NCBI RefSeq assembly: GCF_000012945.1
Contig: NC_007510.1
Coordinates: 620,001 to 684,000 of the forward strand
Direction of reading: 5' to 3'
Origin: Burkholderia lata
GTDB taxonomy: Bacteria > Pseudomonadota > Gammaproteobacteria > Burkholderiales > Burkholderiaceae
DNA length: 64,000 bases
Part shown: positions 31,437 to 40,956 of the stretch, in pieces
How positions within the stretch are numbered: the stretch's first letter is position 1
Layout of the letters: each line of letters starts with the position of its first letter
Position numbers and translations under genes: made by a program
The notes under the pieces: model-generated
What the model was told of the DNA's origin: nothing
What the model saw: the letters and a program-made list of their open reading frames with translations, nothing else
The model's database searches: none

Positions 31437-34400
31437 TTACCAGCTGTAGCGGTAGCCGACCTGCCCGACGATGCCGCGCCGGTAGTCGCCGCCGATGTTG
31501 CGCGCGATCTTTGCGTTCGCGTACAGCTCGCCCGACTTGCCGAAGCCCGCGGTCACGCCGACGCCGAGCTCGTACCACGTGCGGCCGAGATGCGTCGCGA
31601 ACGGCGTGCCGCCGACGACGGTCTGGCCCGGCGACAGGAAGTCGTGCAGCACGTCGGCCGTGAAGTACGGCGTGGCAGCACCGCCGCCTGAATCCGACTG
31701 GAGGTTCGGCCGGAAGATGCGTACGCCGACGCGGCCGCGCAGCGCGTTCGTCGTCGTACCCGATACCGCCGAGACGTTGTCGTTGAACCCGTTCAGCTTC
31801 AGGTACTGATACATCAGCTGCGCCTGCGGCTCGACCGCGACCGGCAGTGCGCCGATCGCGAACGGCTTGCCGACTTCCTGCGACAGCGCGATGCCGAAGC
31901 CGTTCTGCGACGCCTCGTTGCCGTAGCTGTCGCGATAGCGGTTGCCGTAGTGCGTGACCTGACCGACGCTGTCGAAGTACGTGCCGTCGGACAGGTACTT
32001 CGTCCAGTAGCCGCCGAGGCTTTGCGCGTGCATTTCGACCGAGCCCGTCGACGTCGACAGGTTGGCCGTATCGGCGCGCGCCATGTCGCTGAAGCTCGCG
32101 TTCGACACGCCGATGCTGGCCGTCACGCCCGCATGCGTGCTGCCGCCGCCGTTCGGTGCCTGGTCGAGCGTCCAGTCCTTGCCCAACTGCGCGAAGAACG
32201 TGCGCTCGTCGGCCGCGAAACGGCCCGCGTTCGCGTCGAGACTCTGGCCGCCGATGCGCCCCCACACGCCGTCGCGATTGCCCGGCTGCTGCTTTTCGAG
32301 GTTGTAGATGTCGCCGACGCGCTCGTGCAGCTTGCCCAGTGTCGAGAAGCCGTAGTCGGCGTTCAGCAGCGGCGTGAGGGCGTAGCCCGACACGCCGGGG
32401 CGATACGCGAGCGTGCCGCCGTTGCCATTTCCGTTGCCGCCGCCATCGCCGCCGCCGGACGGGTGAATCGGGTCGCCGGGGTCCGACGGATCGAGTTGCG
32501 ACCGCAGGTACCAGCCGTTCGCGTCGCTCTGCCCGCCGCGATAGAGCCGGTACTCGTACGCGCCCGCCTGCACGGGGCCCGCGAGCTGGAACGCCGATGC
32601 GGTGGTCGTGCCGCCGTTGGCCGTGACGACCACCGGAATCCCGTCGCCCTTCGTCTGCGCGCCGGTGCCGGCCGTGTTGGCGATCTTCAGGCCCGTCGTG
32701 CCGCTCGCGGCGCCGCCGTTCACGATCACCCGGTCGGTCGGCGATGCGTCCGCGCCGAGGAACGTGTTGAGCGCGATCGTGCCGCCGTTGCCGACGTAGC
32801 TGCCGGTCGTCAGCGTCTTGTAACTGCTCGCGAGCGTCGGCGAACCGGTCGGCGCGGCGAATGCGACCAGGCCCGCGTTGTTCAGGCTGCTCAGTACCGA
32901 GCTGCCCGTCATGCGCCACGTGCTGGTGTTGTCGATGGTCAGCGCGACCGGGTCGATCTTGCCGGTGAGCGTCGTGCCGTTCGCGAGGAACACGTTGCCG
33001 GTGCTCGATGCGTCGGAGACGATGTCGCCGGCCAGGTTCACGGCCGACGCGGTGAAGGTGGCGTGGTTGCCGTTCGACAGGTCGAGCAACGTACCGTTGC
33101 CGGCCGTCACGACCGTGCCGTTGCGCACGGCGATGTCGGCCGTGCCGCCGCGCGCGGCGAACGCGGGCCCGGTGGCGGACGTGACGCTGCCGCCGTCGAC
33201 GAGCACCGAGCTCGTCGCGCCGTTTGCGAGCGTATCGGATGTCAGCACGCCGGCCGTCGCGCCCTTGAGCGTCGTACCGGTCAACGCGAGCACGCCGCCG
33301 CTGTCGGCGGTCGCGCCGTTGCCGGCGGCGCTGGCGATCGTCGAGCCCGTATCGCCGATGCGGCCGCCGTTCTGCGCGACGAGGCCGTCGGCTGTCGTGC
33401 CCGACGTGGTGATCTTCGTACCCGACAGCAGCGCGGTCGCGCCGCCGGTCGTCACGATCGCGGCAGAACCCGCGCCGGTCGTCGCGACGGTCGTGCCGTT
33501 GGCCGCCAGCGTCGAATCCGCGCCCGACACGAAGAAGCCGCGCGCGTTGTCGCCGGTGGTCCTGACGACGGTCGCCGCATCGGCTGCGATGCGTGCGCCG
33601 GCCCCCGTCGACGACAGGCCGTCGGCGCCAGCGCCCGTCGTGCCGATCTGCGTGCCGGACAGCGCGATCGTCGCGTTCGTCCCCTGGTTGTCGATCCCCT
33701 TGCCCGAGCCGCCGACCGCGATCGACGTCGCGCCGGCCGCGAGCCCGCCGCCCGTCACGGTCGAGTCGATCAGCACGCCGTCGGCGCTGCCGTTCGCGAT
33801 CACGGTGCCGGCGCCCGACAGCGCGACCGATGCGCCGGCGCCCGTCAGGTGGACGCCGGCGATGCCGTCGTCGGCTTCGATCGAACCGGTGTTGGTGAGC
33901 GTCGCCGACGCGCCCTGGACGAGCGCGCCGGTGCCGTCGGATACGCGGATCGTCGACGCGTTGCTCGCCGTGCCGAGCGTGCCGATCACGACGCCGGTCG
34001 AGCCGGCGCCCGTCAGCAGCACCGTTTCGCGGTTCTCGAGCGTGCCGAGGTTCTGCGCGACGAAGCCGGTGACACCGGCCGTCGATGACGTGACGGCGGC
34101 GTGGTTGGTGAGTGTCGTTGCGACCGGAGCGCCGGCGTTGGCGCCGGTGAGGTCGTGCGCCTGGCCGTCGACGACGCCGGCGATCGCACCGGCCGCGTTC
34201 AGGTTGATCGTCGCGCCCGCGTCGATCGTGCCTTGCGCGCCGCCTTCGACCGCGATCGCGATGCCGTTCGCGCCGTTGACGTTGTAGATCGCGTTGCCGG
34301 TCGACAGCACGGTGCCGGCATCGGTCGCGAGCACGCCGTGCGCGCGCTGGCCGTTGACGTCGGTCGTCAGCGCGCCGGCCGTCGACGTACCCGTGTAGGC

Positions 34401-36698
34401 CGCGCCGCCCGCGACGCGGAACAGCGTCGAATCGTCGGTGTCGACGCTGAGGTGCTGCGCGGCGACGTTGATCTTCGAGCCCGCGCCATACGCATAGAAG
34501 CCGATCTGGCTGGTGCCCGACATGAAGGCCGGCACCGCGTTGGCGCCGACGTTGATCGTCGCGCCCGAGCGTGCGTGCACGCCGATCGCGCCGGTGCCCG
34601 TCAGGTTGAGCGCGCCGTTGAGCGTGGCCGTGGCGCTCGGCCCTTCGGCCCACACGCCATAGTTGCGCGTGCCCGAGGCCGGATCGAGGCCGCCGGCGAC
34701 GTTGATCGTGCCGCTCGACAGGGCGGACGTTGCCTGCGCACCGGTGCCGACGACCATGATGCCGATACCGTTCACGCCGTTCAGCGTGATGGTGCCGGTA
34801 TTGGTCACGGTCGCGGCCGTGTTGGCCGCGAGCATGCCGACGTTGGCGAGCGGCGTGCCGGACGCCGCGCCGTTGACGACGATCGTGCCTGCGTTGGTCA
34901 GCGTGCCGGAGGTCGAGCCGATGCTCGCCATCGCGGCGCCGTTTTGCGTCTGCGAGCCGATCACGATCGTGCCGAGGTTGCGCGCGGTGCCGGAATCGCC
35001 GAGCAGGATGCCGTATGCGTGCGCGGCGAGCGCGACGTCGTTTGCCGTTCCGCCGGGCGCGTACTGCGCCGAGCGGCCGAGGTAGATCGTGCCGCCGGCT
35101 TCGTTCGTGAAGCTGCCGCCGGCGACTAGGCCGCCGATCACCTGGCTGTCGAGCGTCGTCGCATTGACGCCGACGTTGATCGTGCCGGCGTTCGATGCCG
35201 TCGCGCCGCCTGTCACGGCGACCGCGTAGTTCTGCAGGTTCGGCTGGTTGCCGTCGAGCGTCCACGCGCCGACGTTCATCACGCCGTTGTTGACGAACGA
35301 CGTGCCCGCGCCGTTCGCAAACACGCCGTTGCCTTCGGTGTACGCGTGGAAGTCGAAGTTGTTCGGCGGCGTGCTGCCGCTCGTGTCGAAGTCGTCGCCG
35401 GACGCGTACCCGGACGAGATCACGCCGTTGTTGACGCCGCTTGCACCGCTCAGCAGGCGTACCAGCGTGAAATCGCCCGACAGGCGCCCGTCGTTGATGA
35501 AGTGCGCGCCGTTTTCCGCGAGGACAGCCGAGCTCGAGACGATCGTGTTGGTGCCGCGGAAGTCGATCTGGCCGTCCTTGCCGATCTGCAGTGTCGCGTT
35601 CGCGCCCGTGCCGTGCATCGCCGACAGGAAATCGATCGGCAGCGTGTTCTTGTCGCCCGAGGACACGTTGTTCTGATACTGGAAGGTTTGCTGCGAGAAC
35701 GTGACCGCCTGGCTGAACGCGCTGTCGTAGGCGGCCTGCGAGCCGAGCGCGCCGCTTTGCACCGAGCGCACGAGAAAGTCGTTGTACGCGGCGAGCGATG
35801 TGGCGTCGGTGACCTTCCACGTGCTGCCGTCGAACGCGGTGAAGGTGCCCGCGTAGGCCGGCACGTCGAGCTGGCGGCTGCCGATGGCGCCGCCGTTCGC
35901 GAGGTAGTCGCCGGTGGTGAACTGGATCTGGTTGCGCGAGTTCCAGTTGACGGTGCTCGTCGTGGCGCCCGTGCCGTCCGCGAAGGTCAGGTCGGTCCCC
36001 TTCGCGGCCATCGAGATCGCGTTGCCGGCTGCATCGGGCGCGTTCGCCGCATTGCCGATCGACACGTTGAGCGTACCGCCGGTGGCGGTGACGGTGCCGA
36101 TGCGCGTGTTCACATACTGGTTGCCGTTCACGTCGTGGTAGACGGGCACCTCGGTCGCGCCGGCCGTCGACGCGGAGAACGCGGACGAGTCGTAGGTCGC
36201 GACCGACGTGCGGGTGCCGGTGATCGAATCGGGCGTGCTGACGCTGTGCGTCTTGCCGCCGAGCGACAGCAGCGGCTGGTTCGGGTTGCCCGACACGATG
36301 GTCGTGCTGCCGATCGGCGTGAGCGTGTAGCCCGGGTCGCCGCCGGCGCCGGTCCATGCACCCGACACGCCGACGGTGTCGCCACCCGAGACGGTGGCGG
36401 AGCCTGCCAGGTTGTCGTTGACCGTCGGGCTGAAACTGCCGGGCGCGCAGGTGCCGCCGTTCGCGACAGCCGTGCCGCCGCCGCAGGTCGATGCGTGCGC
36501 GGAACCGGCCGACAGCGCGGCCAGCAACGCGCCGAATGCCACGATGCGAAGCGAGGTCCGGTGCGTGGCCGCGTGTGCGGCGCGGTGGCGCGTGCCGGAC
36601 GAACTACCCGAACGTTTGCCGCGCGCCCGTGCCGTTTCCGCAACCGCGACCCAGCAGCCGGTGGTCTCGCTCCATATCGATCGAAATGAATGATTCAC
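31437..36698 (-). CDS. Large autotransporter adhesin-like protein (type Va) with ESPR signal
   Basis: A 1753-residue classical autotransporter. Residues 1-30 (NHSFRSIWSETTGCWVAVAE) are an extended signal peptide region. A hydrophobic core ending AGSAHA (about 52-69) is the signal peptidase site. The passenger (about 70-1400) is rich in Gly, Ala, Thr, Ser and Asn with repeated NxGTI- and GAGA-type turns, as in a right-handed beta-helix. It ends in an autochaperone-like part (GDGIPVVVTANGG, AGAYEYRLYRGG, NGWYLRS; about 1335-1405). A Pro/Gly/Asn linker leads to a 12-strand beta-barrel (about 1440-1753) ending in aromatic Tyr-Ser-Trp. The start codon is GTG behind a GAGAGGGG RBS. The target surface or ligand is unknown. 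Confidence 0.93.
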   Translation of the reverse strand: MNHSFRSIWSETTGCWVAVAETARARGKRSGSSSGTRHRAAHAATHRTSLRIVAFGALLAALSAGSAHASTCGGGTAVANGGTCAPGSFSPTVNDNLAGSATVSGGDTVGVSGAWTGAGGDPGYTLTPIGSTTIVSGNPNQPLLSLGGKTHSVSTPDSITGTRTSVATYDSSAFSASTAGATEVPVYHDVNGNQYVNTRIGTVTATGGTLNVSIGNAANAPDAAGNAISMAAKGTDLTFADGTGATTSTVNWNSRNQIQFTTGDYLANGGAIGSRQLDVPAYAGTFTAFDGSTWKVTDATSLAAYNDFLVRSVQSGALGSQAAYDSAFSQAVTFSQQTFQYQNNVSSGDKNTLPIDFLSAMHGTGANATLQIGKDGQIDFRGTNTIVSSSAVLAENGAHFINDGRLSGDFTLVRLLSGASGVNNGVISSGYASGDDFDTSGSTPPNNFDFHAYTEGNGVFANGAGTSFVNNGVMNVGAWTLDGNQPNLQNYAVAVTGGATASNAGTINVGVNATTLDSQVIGGLVAGGSFTNEAGGTIYLGRSAQYAPGGTANDVALAAHAYGILLGDSGTARNLGTIVIGSQTQNGAAMASIGSTSGTLTNAGTIVVNGAASGTPLANVGMLAANTAATVTNTGTITLNGVNGIGIMVVGTGAQATSALSSGTINVAGGLDPASGTRNYGVWAEGPSATATLNGALNLTGTGAIGVHARSGATINVGANAVPAFMSGTSQIGFYAYGAGSKINVAAQHLSVDTDDSTLFRVAGGAAYTGTSTAGALTTDVNGQRAHGVLATDAGTVLSTGNAIYNVNGANGIAIAVEGGAQGTIDAGATINLNAAGAIAGVVDGQAHDLTGANAGAPVATTLTNHAAVTSSTAGVTGFVAQNLGTLENRETVLLTGAGSTGVVIGTLGTASNASTIRVSDGTGALVQGASATLTNTGSIEADDGIAGVHLTGAGASVALSGAGTVIANGSADGVLIDSTVTGGGLAAGATSIAVGGSGKGIDNQGTNATIALSGTQIGTTGAGADGLSSTGAGARIAADAATVVRTTGDNARGFFVSGADSTLAANGTTVATTGAGSAAIVTTGGATALLSGTKITTSGTTADGLVAQNGGRIGDTGSTIASAAGNGATADSGGVLALTGTTLKGATAGVLTSDTLANGATSSVLVDGGSVTSATGPAFAARGGTADIAVRNGTVVTAGNGTLLDLSNGNHATFTASAVNLAGDIVSDASSTGNVFLANGTTLTGKIDPVALTIDNTSTWRMTGSSVLSSLNNAGLVAFAAPTGSPTLASSYKTLTTGSYVGNGGTIALNTFLGADASPTDRVIVNGGAASGTTGLKIANTAGTGAQTKGDGIPVVVTANGGTTTASAFQLAGPVQAGAYEYRLYRGGQSDANGWYLRSQLDPSDPGDPIHPSGGGDGGGNGNGNGGTLAYRPGVSGYALTPLLNADYGFSTLGKLHERVGDIYNLEKQQPGNRDGVWGRIGGQSLDANAGRFAADERTFFAQLGKDWTLDQAPNGGGSTHAGVTASIGVSNASFSDMARADTANLSTSTGSVEMHAQSLGGYWTKYLSDGTYFDSVGQVTHYGNRYRDSYGNEASQNGFGIALSQEVGKPFAIGALPVAVEPQAQLMYQYLKLNGFNDNVSAVSGTTTNALRGRVGVRIFRPNLQSDSGGGAATPYFTADVLHDFLSPGQTVVGGTPFATHLGRTWYELGVGVTAGFGKSGELYANAKIARNIGGDYRRGIVGQVGYRYSW

Positions 36699-37338
36699 GA
36701 CAAGCCCCTCTCTCTTCTTTTGATGTGGTTTTCACTGCGGCGCAGTGAAATCGCAATCCGCGGTGGAGAATGGCGTGAATGGGTGTGCGGCGGCCGTGGC
36801 CGTTTCTCCACCAATCGCAATTCGTTACACCGAGGATGGGCGGAGTCTATTGATCGGGCGGGTGATGGATTGTCGGGAAGCTAACAAATGCGGCAATCAT
36901 GCCGTTTTCATCGAATATATTTTGATTGTGTGATGAATCGAACTGAAAGCCTTGATGGATAAGGGTTTGGTGGATTTGAGCGATATCGATTCGCGATTGC
37001 TGGATCGGTGAGGTGGCGCACGGTTTTAGCCAGGCTGGTGCGTTAAAATACCGCTCCCGGATTATGTGCAGGCTGGACGTCGAATTTTGTTTTTTCTTTT
37101 GATTTATTTTCGTTTGAAGATAAATCAAATCGGGAAAATGTGGCGCGGCGTCGCTTCGATTTACCGGGCCGGGGTCCGGATGAAGCGAATTCGGCGCTCG
37201 GATGGGCGATTCGTTCCGATGGCGAACGTTACTGTATCGCCTGCGCACGACGCCACCGCCGCGATCGGGCGCGGCGAGCCTTCGATTTGCCGCGCAGTAG
37301 CGAAAAGATGAAGGGAAGAGGGCGCTGGCGCGCCGGGC
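36699..37338. other. AT-rich intergenic region upstream of the autotransporter gene
   Basis: A 640-base gap with no gene I can support. Its centre is strikingly AT-rich for this genome: 36901-36960 has 22 G/C in 60 bases and 37081-37140 has 15 in 60. It contains the 10-12-10 inverted repeat at 37098-37129. It probably holds the autotransporter promoter and a site for a silencer protein or regulator. Confidence 0.6.
37098..37129. repeat. Perfect AT-rich inverted repeat
   Basis: TTTGATTTAT (37098-37107) and ATAAATCAAA (37120-37129) are exact complements separated by 12 bases. There is no adjacent T-run fitting a terminator, so an operator-like role is more likely. Confidence 0.6.
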
Positions 37339-38250
37339 TCAGAAGTCGATTGCGTCGTCGGAATCGACTTCTGCGGCCGTGGCGAGCGCCTCGCGTGCGT
37401 CGCGCGGCGCCGATGCCGACGCGTCGAGCGCCGGATTGCGCAGCTTCTCGAGCACGCGTTCGGGCACCGGGATCTGCATCCGTGCGGCGACGTCGCCGCA
37501 CTGGAACATGATCAGCTCGCCCGGCTCGAATGCGGTCCAGACCTCGTTGTCCGTGAGCGGCTGCGTCGCGATCACCGCGACGCGATCCTCGGGCGTCGTG
37601 TATTTCGCGAAGTCGATCGACAGGTCTTCGTCGACGAGATGCGCGGTCGAGAACGGCCAGCGCCGCACGAGGTAGTGCAGCCGCGTCGAGCAGTGCGCGA
37701 ACAGCGCCTGGCCGTTCGACATCAGGAAGTTGAACACGCCGTGATCGGTGATCCCGCGCGTCAGCTCGCCGACGCGCTCGAACAGTTCGGGCAACGGCGG
37801 CTGCGCGCCGGGGAATGCTGCGCGCAGTCCCTGCATCAGCACGCAGAATGCCTGTTCGCTGTCGGTCGTGCCGACCGGATGGTAGACGCTGCCGTCCATG
37901 TCCGGTGCGTAGTCCTGCAGGTCGCCGTTATGCGCGAAGATCCAGTGCCGGCCCCACAGCTCGCGCATGAACGGATGGCTGTTCTCGAGCAGGATGTGGC
38001 CTTGCGTCGCCTTGCGGATGTGCGCGATCGTGTTCTTGGACTTGATCGGGTAGCGCTTCACCATTTCGGCGATCGGCGACGTGGCCGAGGCCTGGTGATC
38101 GATGAACAGGCGGCAGGCTTTATCTTCGAAGAACGCGATGCCCCAGCCGTCGGCGTGGTGATCGGTGAGCCCGCCCCGGGCCGCGAAACCTGTGAAGGAG
38201 AATGTGACGTCCGTCGGCGCGGCGCAGTTCATTCCTAAGAGTTGGCACAT
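37339..38250 (-). CDS. Class II glutamine amidotransferase (YafJ/EgtC type)
   Basis: A 303-residue Ntn-hydrolase amidotransferase with the catalytic N-terminal Cys after Met removal (MCQLLGMN). Other conserved parts are DHHADGWGIAFFEDK (about 29-43), HIRKATQGHILLENSHPF (about 76-93) and WIFAHNGDLQDY (about 102-113). C-terminal 40 residues are Ala/Asp-rich and probably disordered. No partner synthase is adjacent, so the amination target is not known; similar proteins are usually called YafJ. It is divergent from pyrC. Confidence 0.87.
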   Translation of the reverse strand: MCQLLGMNCAAPTDVTFSFTGFAARGGLTDHHADGWGIAFFEDKACRLFIDHQASATSPIAEMVKRYPIKSKNTIAHIRKATQGHILLENSHPFMRELWGRHWIFAHNGDLQDYAPDMDGSVYHPVGTTDSEQAFCVLMQGLRAAFPGAQPPLPELFERVGELTRGITDHGVFNFLMSNGQALFAHCSTRLHYLVRRWPFSTAHLVDEDLSIDFAKYTTPEDRVAVIATQPLTDNEVWTAFEPGELIMFQCGDVAARMQIPVPERVLEKLRNPALDASASAPRDAREALATAAEVDSDDAIDF

Positions 38251-38303
38251 TTTACTTGGGGCAGCAGGCTGAGGCGGGGGGTAACGAACCGGGCGAACCC
38301 CGG

Positions 38304-38309
38304 TACAAT
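38304..38309 (+). promoter_or_regulatory. Probable -10 element of pyrC
   Basis: TACAAT with a weak upstream -35, about 148 bases before the pyrC start, implying a leader of about 140 nt. Confidence 0.4.
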
Positions 38310-38456
38310 GCGGCTTCTAGCATATCACCGAGCCCTGAGCGGTAAAAAGCGGATTCCGCTGGCCAAAGGCCCCGTGTTGCGGTTTGCCGTCAGTCGGCCC
38401 GCGGCACGCGTGTTCCGGCCCCGCCGACGGCCAGCCCGTTCCTCACGACGCCTCCT

Positions 38457-39521
38457 ATGACTGCCTCGAACGCTTCTTCCCCGGCGACGCTCTCGCTCGC
38501 CCGTCCCGACGACTGGCACCTGCACCTGCGAGACGGCGACATGCTGGCCGCCGTGCTGCCGCACACCGCACGCCAGTTCGGCCGTGCAATCGTCATGCCG
38601 AACCTGAAGCCGCCGGTGACGACCACCGCGCAGGCGCAGGCCTATCGCGAGCGCATCCTCGCCGCGCTGCCGGCCGGGATGACGTTCGAACCGCTGATGA
38701 CGCTGTACCTGACCGACAACACGCCGCCCGACGAGATCCGCCGCGCGCGCGAAAGCGGCTTCGTGCACGGCGTGAAGCTGTATCCGGCCGGCGCGACGAC
38801 GAATTCCGACCACGGCGTCACCGATCTCGCGAAATGCGCGAAGACGCTCGAGGCGATGCAGGAAACTGGCATGCCGCTGCTGGTGCACGGCGAAGTGACC
38901 GATGCGTCGATCGACCTGTTCGACCGCGAGAAGGTCTTCATCGACCGCGTGATGACGCCGCTGCGCCGCGATTTCCCGGGCCTGAAGGTCGTGTTCGAAC
39001 ACATCACGACGAAGGATGCGGCCGACTACGTGCGCGACGCCGACGCGGCGCCCGGCCTGCTCGGCGCGACGATCACCGCGCATCACCTGCTGTACAACCG
39101 CAATGCGCTGTTCGTCGGCGGGATTCGCCCGCATTACTACTGCCTGCCGGTGCTGAAGCGCGAGACGCATCGCGTCGCGCTCGTCGAGGCCGCGACGTCG
39201 GGCAACCCGCGCTTCTTCCTCGGTACCGACAGCGCGCCGCATGCGCGCGACGCGAAGGAAACCGCGTGCGGCTGCGCGGGCTGCTACACGGCGCTGCATG
39301 CGCTCGAACTGTATGCGGAAGCGTTCGACACGGCCGGCGCGCTCGACAAGCTGGAAGGCTTCGCGAGCTTCTTCGGCGCCGATTTCTACGGGCTGCCGCG
39401 CAGCGCCGAGACGGTCACGCTGCGTCGCGAGGCATGGGAGCTGCCGCGCGAGATCTTCGCAGGCGATACGCCCGTCGTGCCGCTGCGCGGCGGCGAGACG
39501 ATCGGCTGGAAACTGGCGTGA
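38457..39521 (+). CDS. pyrC: Dihydroorotase (class II)
   Basis: A 354-residue zinc amidohydrolase of pyrimidine synthesis, cyclising carbamoyl aspartate to dihydroorotate. Metal and substrate motifs: [14 protein letters not shown] (about 17-30), [15 protein letters not shown] (about 50-64), [17 protein letters not shown] (about 104-120, carboxylated Lys), [19 protein letters not shown], and FLGTDSAPH (about 252-260). Length is standard for class II PyrC. It lies 62 bases upstream of the RNase P RNA gene. Confidence 0.97.
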   Translation: MTASNASSPATLSLARPDDWHLHLRDGDMLAAVLPHTARQFGRAIVMPNLKPPVTTTAQAQAYRERILAALPAGMTFEPLMTLYLTDNTPPDEIRRARESGFVHGVKLYPAGATTNSDHGVTDLAKCAKTLEAMQETGMPLLVHGEVTDASIDLFDREKVFIDRVMTPLRRDFPGLKVVFEHITTKDAADYVRDADAAPGLLGATITAHHLLYNRNALFVGGIRPHYYCLPVLKRETHRVALVEAATSGNPRFFLGTDSAPHARDAKETACGCAGCYTALHALELYAEAFDTAGALDKLEGFASFFGADFYGLPRSAETVTLRREAWELPREIFAGDTPVVPLRGGETIGWKLA

Positions 39522-39571
39522 CGGTCGCACCGCCGAGCGCGCCCGGCCACACGGCCGGCCGCGCTCGGTGC

Positions 39572-39577
39572 TAGAAT
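39572..39577 (+). promoter_or_regulatory. -10 element of rnpB
   Basis: TAGAAT placed so that transcription would start near 39584, at the 5' end of the P1 helix of RNase P RNA. Confidence 0.55.
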
Positions 39578-39583
39578 GCGCGT

Positions 39584-39997
<414 letters not shown>

Positions 39998-40008
39998 GTT
40001 CGAATGCG

Positions 40009-40048
40009 AAAGGGCCGGCGTCTCCCCACGGAGCGCCGGCCCTTTTTT
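40009..40048 (+). terminator. Terminator of rnpB
   Basis: AAAGGGCCGGCG pairs with CGCCGGCCCTTT over a 13-base loop and is followed by a T-run, 12 bases after the P1 helix. Confidence 0.85.
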
Positions 40049-40081
40049 CATGCGCGCTCTTCATGCGCGCTCGCCGTGTGT

Positions 40082-40504
40082 TCAGGCGGCGACGATGTCG
40101 AACGAATGCGTGAGTTCGGCCGTCTTCGCGATCATGATCGACGCGGAGCAATACTTGTCGTGCGACAGGTTGATCGCGCGCTCGACCGTGGACGGGTTCA
40201 GGTTGCGCCCGGTGACGGTGAAGTGGAAGTGCACCTTCGTGAATACCTTCGGATCTTCGCTCGCGCGCTCGGCCTTCAGCGTGACCGAGCAGCCGCTGAC
40301 TTCCTGGCGGCTCTTCTTCAGGATCAGCACGACGTCATAGGCCGTGCAGCCGCCGGTGCCGAGCAGCACCATTTCCATCGGGCGCGGCGCGAGGTTGTGG
40401 CCGCCGCCTTCGGGCGCGCCATCCATCGTGACGAGGTGGCCGCTGCCGGTCTCGGCGGAAAACGCCATGCCGTCCTGGCCCATCCAGCTTACTTTGCATT
40501 CCAT
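40082..40504 (-). CDS. OsmC family protein
   Basis: A 140-residue OsmC/YhfA-type protein, usually a thiol peroxidase acting on organic hydroperoxides. The two redox cysteines are seen at about Cys53 (LLGTGGCTAYD) and Cys119 (SHDKYCSAS). RPMEMVLLG and the C-terminal helix match the family. ATG 40504 (MECKVSWMG) gives the usual length; the frame is open to 40546. A terminal stop lies just after the rnpB terminator, so the two genes converge. Confidence 0.88.
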   Translation of the reverse strand: MECKVSWMGQDGMAFSAETGSGHLVTMDGAPEGGGHNLAPRPMEMVLLGTGGCTAYDVVLILKKSRQEVSGCSVTLKAERASEDPKVFTKVHFHFTVTGRNLNPSTVERAINLSHDKYCSASIMIAKTAELTHSFDIVAA

Positions 40505-40784
40505 GCTTGCACTCCAGCGTTGCCTGATTCGGATTCGATCCGGCATTGTAGCCCGCTGAGCAACGGTCGGCTGATGCGCTGCACGACGCGTAATGCCGGA
40601 GCCGCGCGAGCCGCGTGCCGGACGGCCAATTCCCGCTCGAATTTAGGGGTTTTGCTCTAGAAGAGGGCGGTTTCTGACCCCGTCATACGGTATCAGGTGT
40701 TTGATTTTAAAGGGGAAACCAATTTTTCAAACGGGTTTCCTTAAATTCCGCATTATGGTGTTTGATTTCGCAATGCAAATTTTC
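40505..40784. other. Gap between osmC-type gene and small RNA promoter
   Basis: No gene is supported here. The last 100 bases (about 40690-40790) are AT-rich for this genome and lead into the small RNA promoter. Confidence 0.4.
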
Positions 40785-40813
40785 TTGTGGAGTCGGCGAC
40801 GCGTTCGTATAAT
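40785..40813 (+). promoter_or_regulatory. Sigma-70 promoter of the small RNA
   Basis: TTGTGG (40785-40790), a 17-base spacer, then a consensus TATAAT (40808-40813). A start site near 40820 would be expected. Confidence 0.7.
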
Positions 40814-40819
40814 GAGCCT

Positions 40820-40911
40820 CATTGGTTGTCGCGCTGCGGCAACCTCCGAATGTCTCCTCCACCCTCCTCCTATGGTGGATTAAGCCCGAACCAGCCGTTC
40901 GGGCTTTTTTT
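40820..40911 (+). ncRNA. Candidate trans-acting small RNA with anti-Shine-Dalgarno loop
   Basis: A stand-alone transcription unit of about 92 nt. Stem 1 is GGTTGTCGC/GCGGCAACC (40824-40832 with 40836-40844, one G-U pair). Stem 2 is TCCACC/GGTGGA (40858-40863 with 40874-40879), displaying the loop CTCCTCCTAT (40864-40873), which is complementary to AGGAGG ribosome binding sites. The terminator AAGCCCGAAC/GTTCGGGCTT (40882-40891 with 40897-40906) ends in a T-run. No ORF of note is inside. The layout resembles anti-SD-loop RNAs such as the Cuckoo RNAs of Rhodobacter and double-hairpin RNAs of Burkholderia. Identity to a named RNA could not be checked. Confidence 0.8.
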
Positions 40912-40956
40912 CGTCCCATGCAAACATCGGCGCGCGGCTTGCGCGCCCCGGCATCG

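Noticed and set aside
31950..34088. 712-codon plus-strand open frame antisense to the autotransporter
   Set aside because: Composition is Arg/Ala/Val repeats mirroring the Gly/Thr-rich passenger; no start signal or family resemblance.
30556..36357. 1933-codon open frame on the minus strand overlapping the autotransporter in another frame
   Set aside because: Arg/Asp-rich low-complexity composition and no domain; a shadow of GC-rich codon bias. The frame of the ESPR autotransporter has clear signal and barrel features.
36847..37248. 133-codon minus-strand open frame in the AT-rich gap
   Set aside because: No ribosome binding site, no family resemblance, and it spans the inverted repeat; more likely control DNA.
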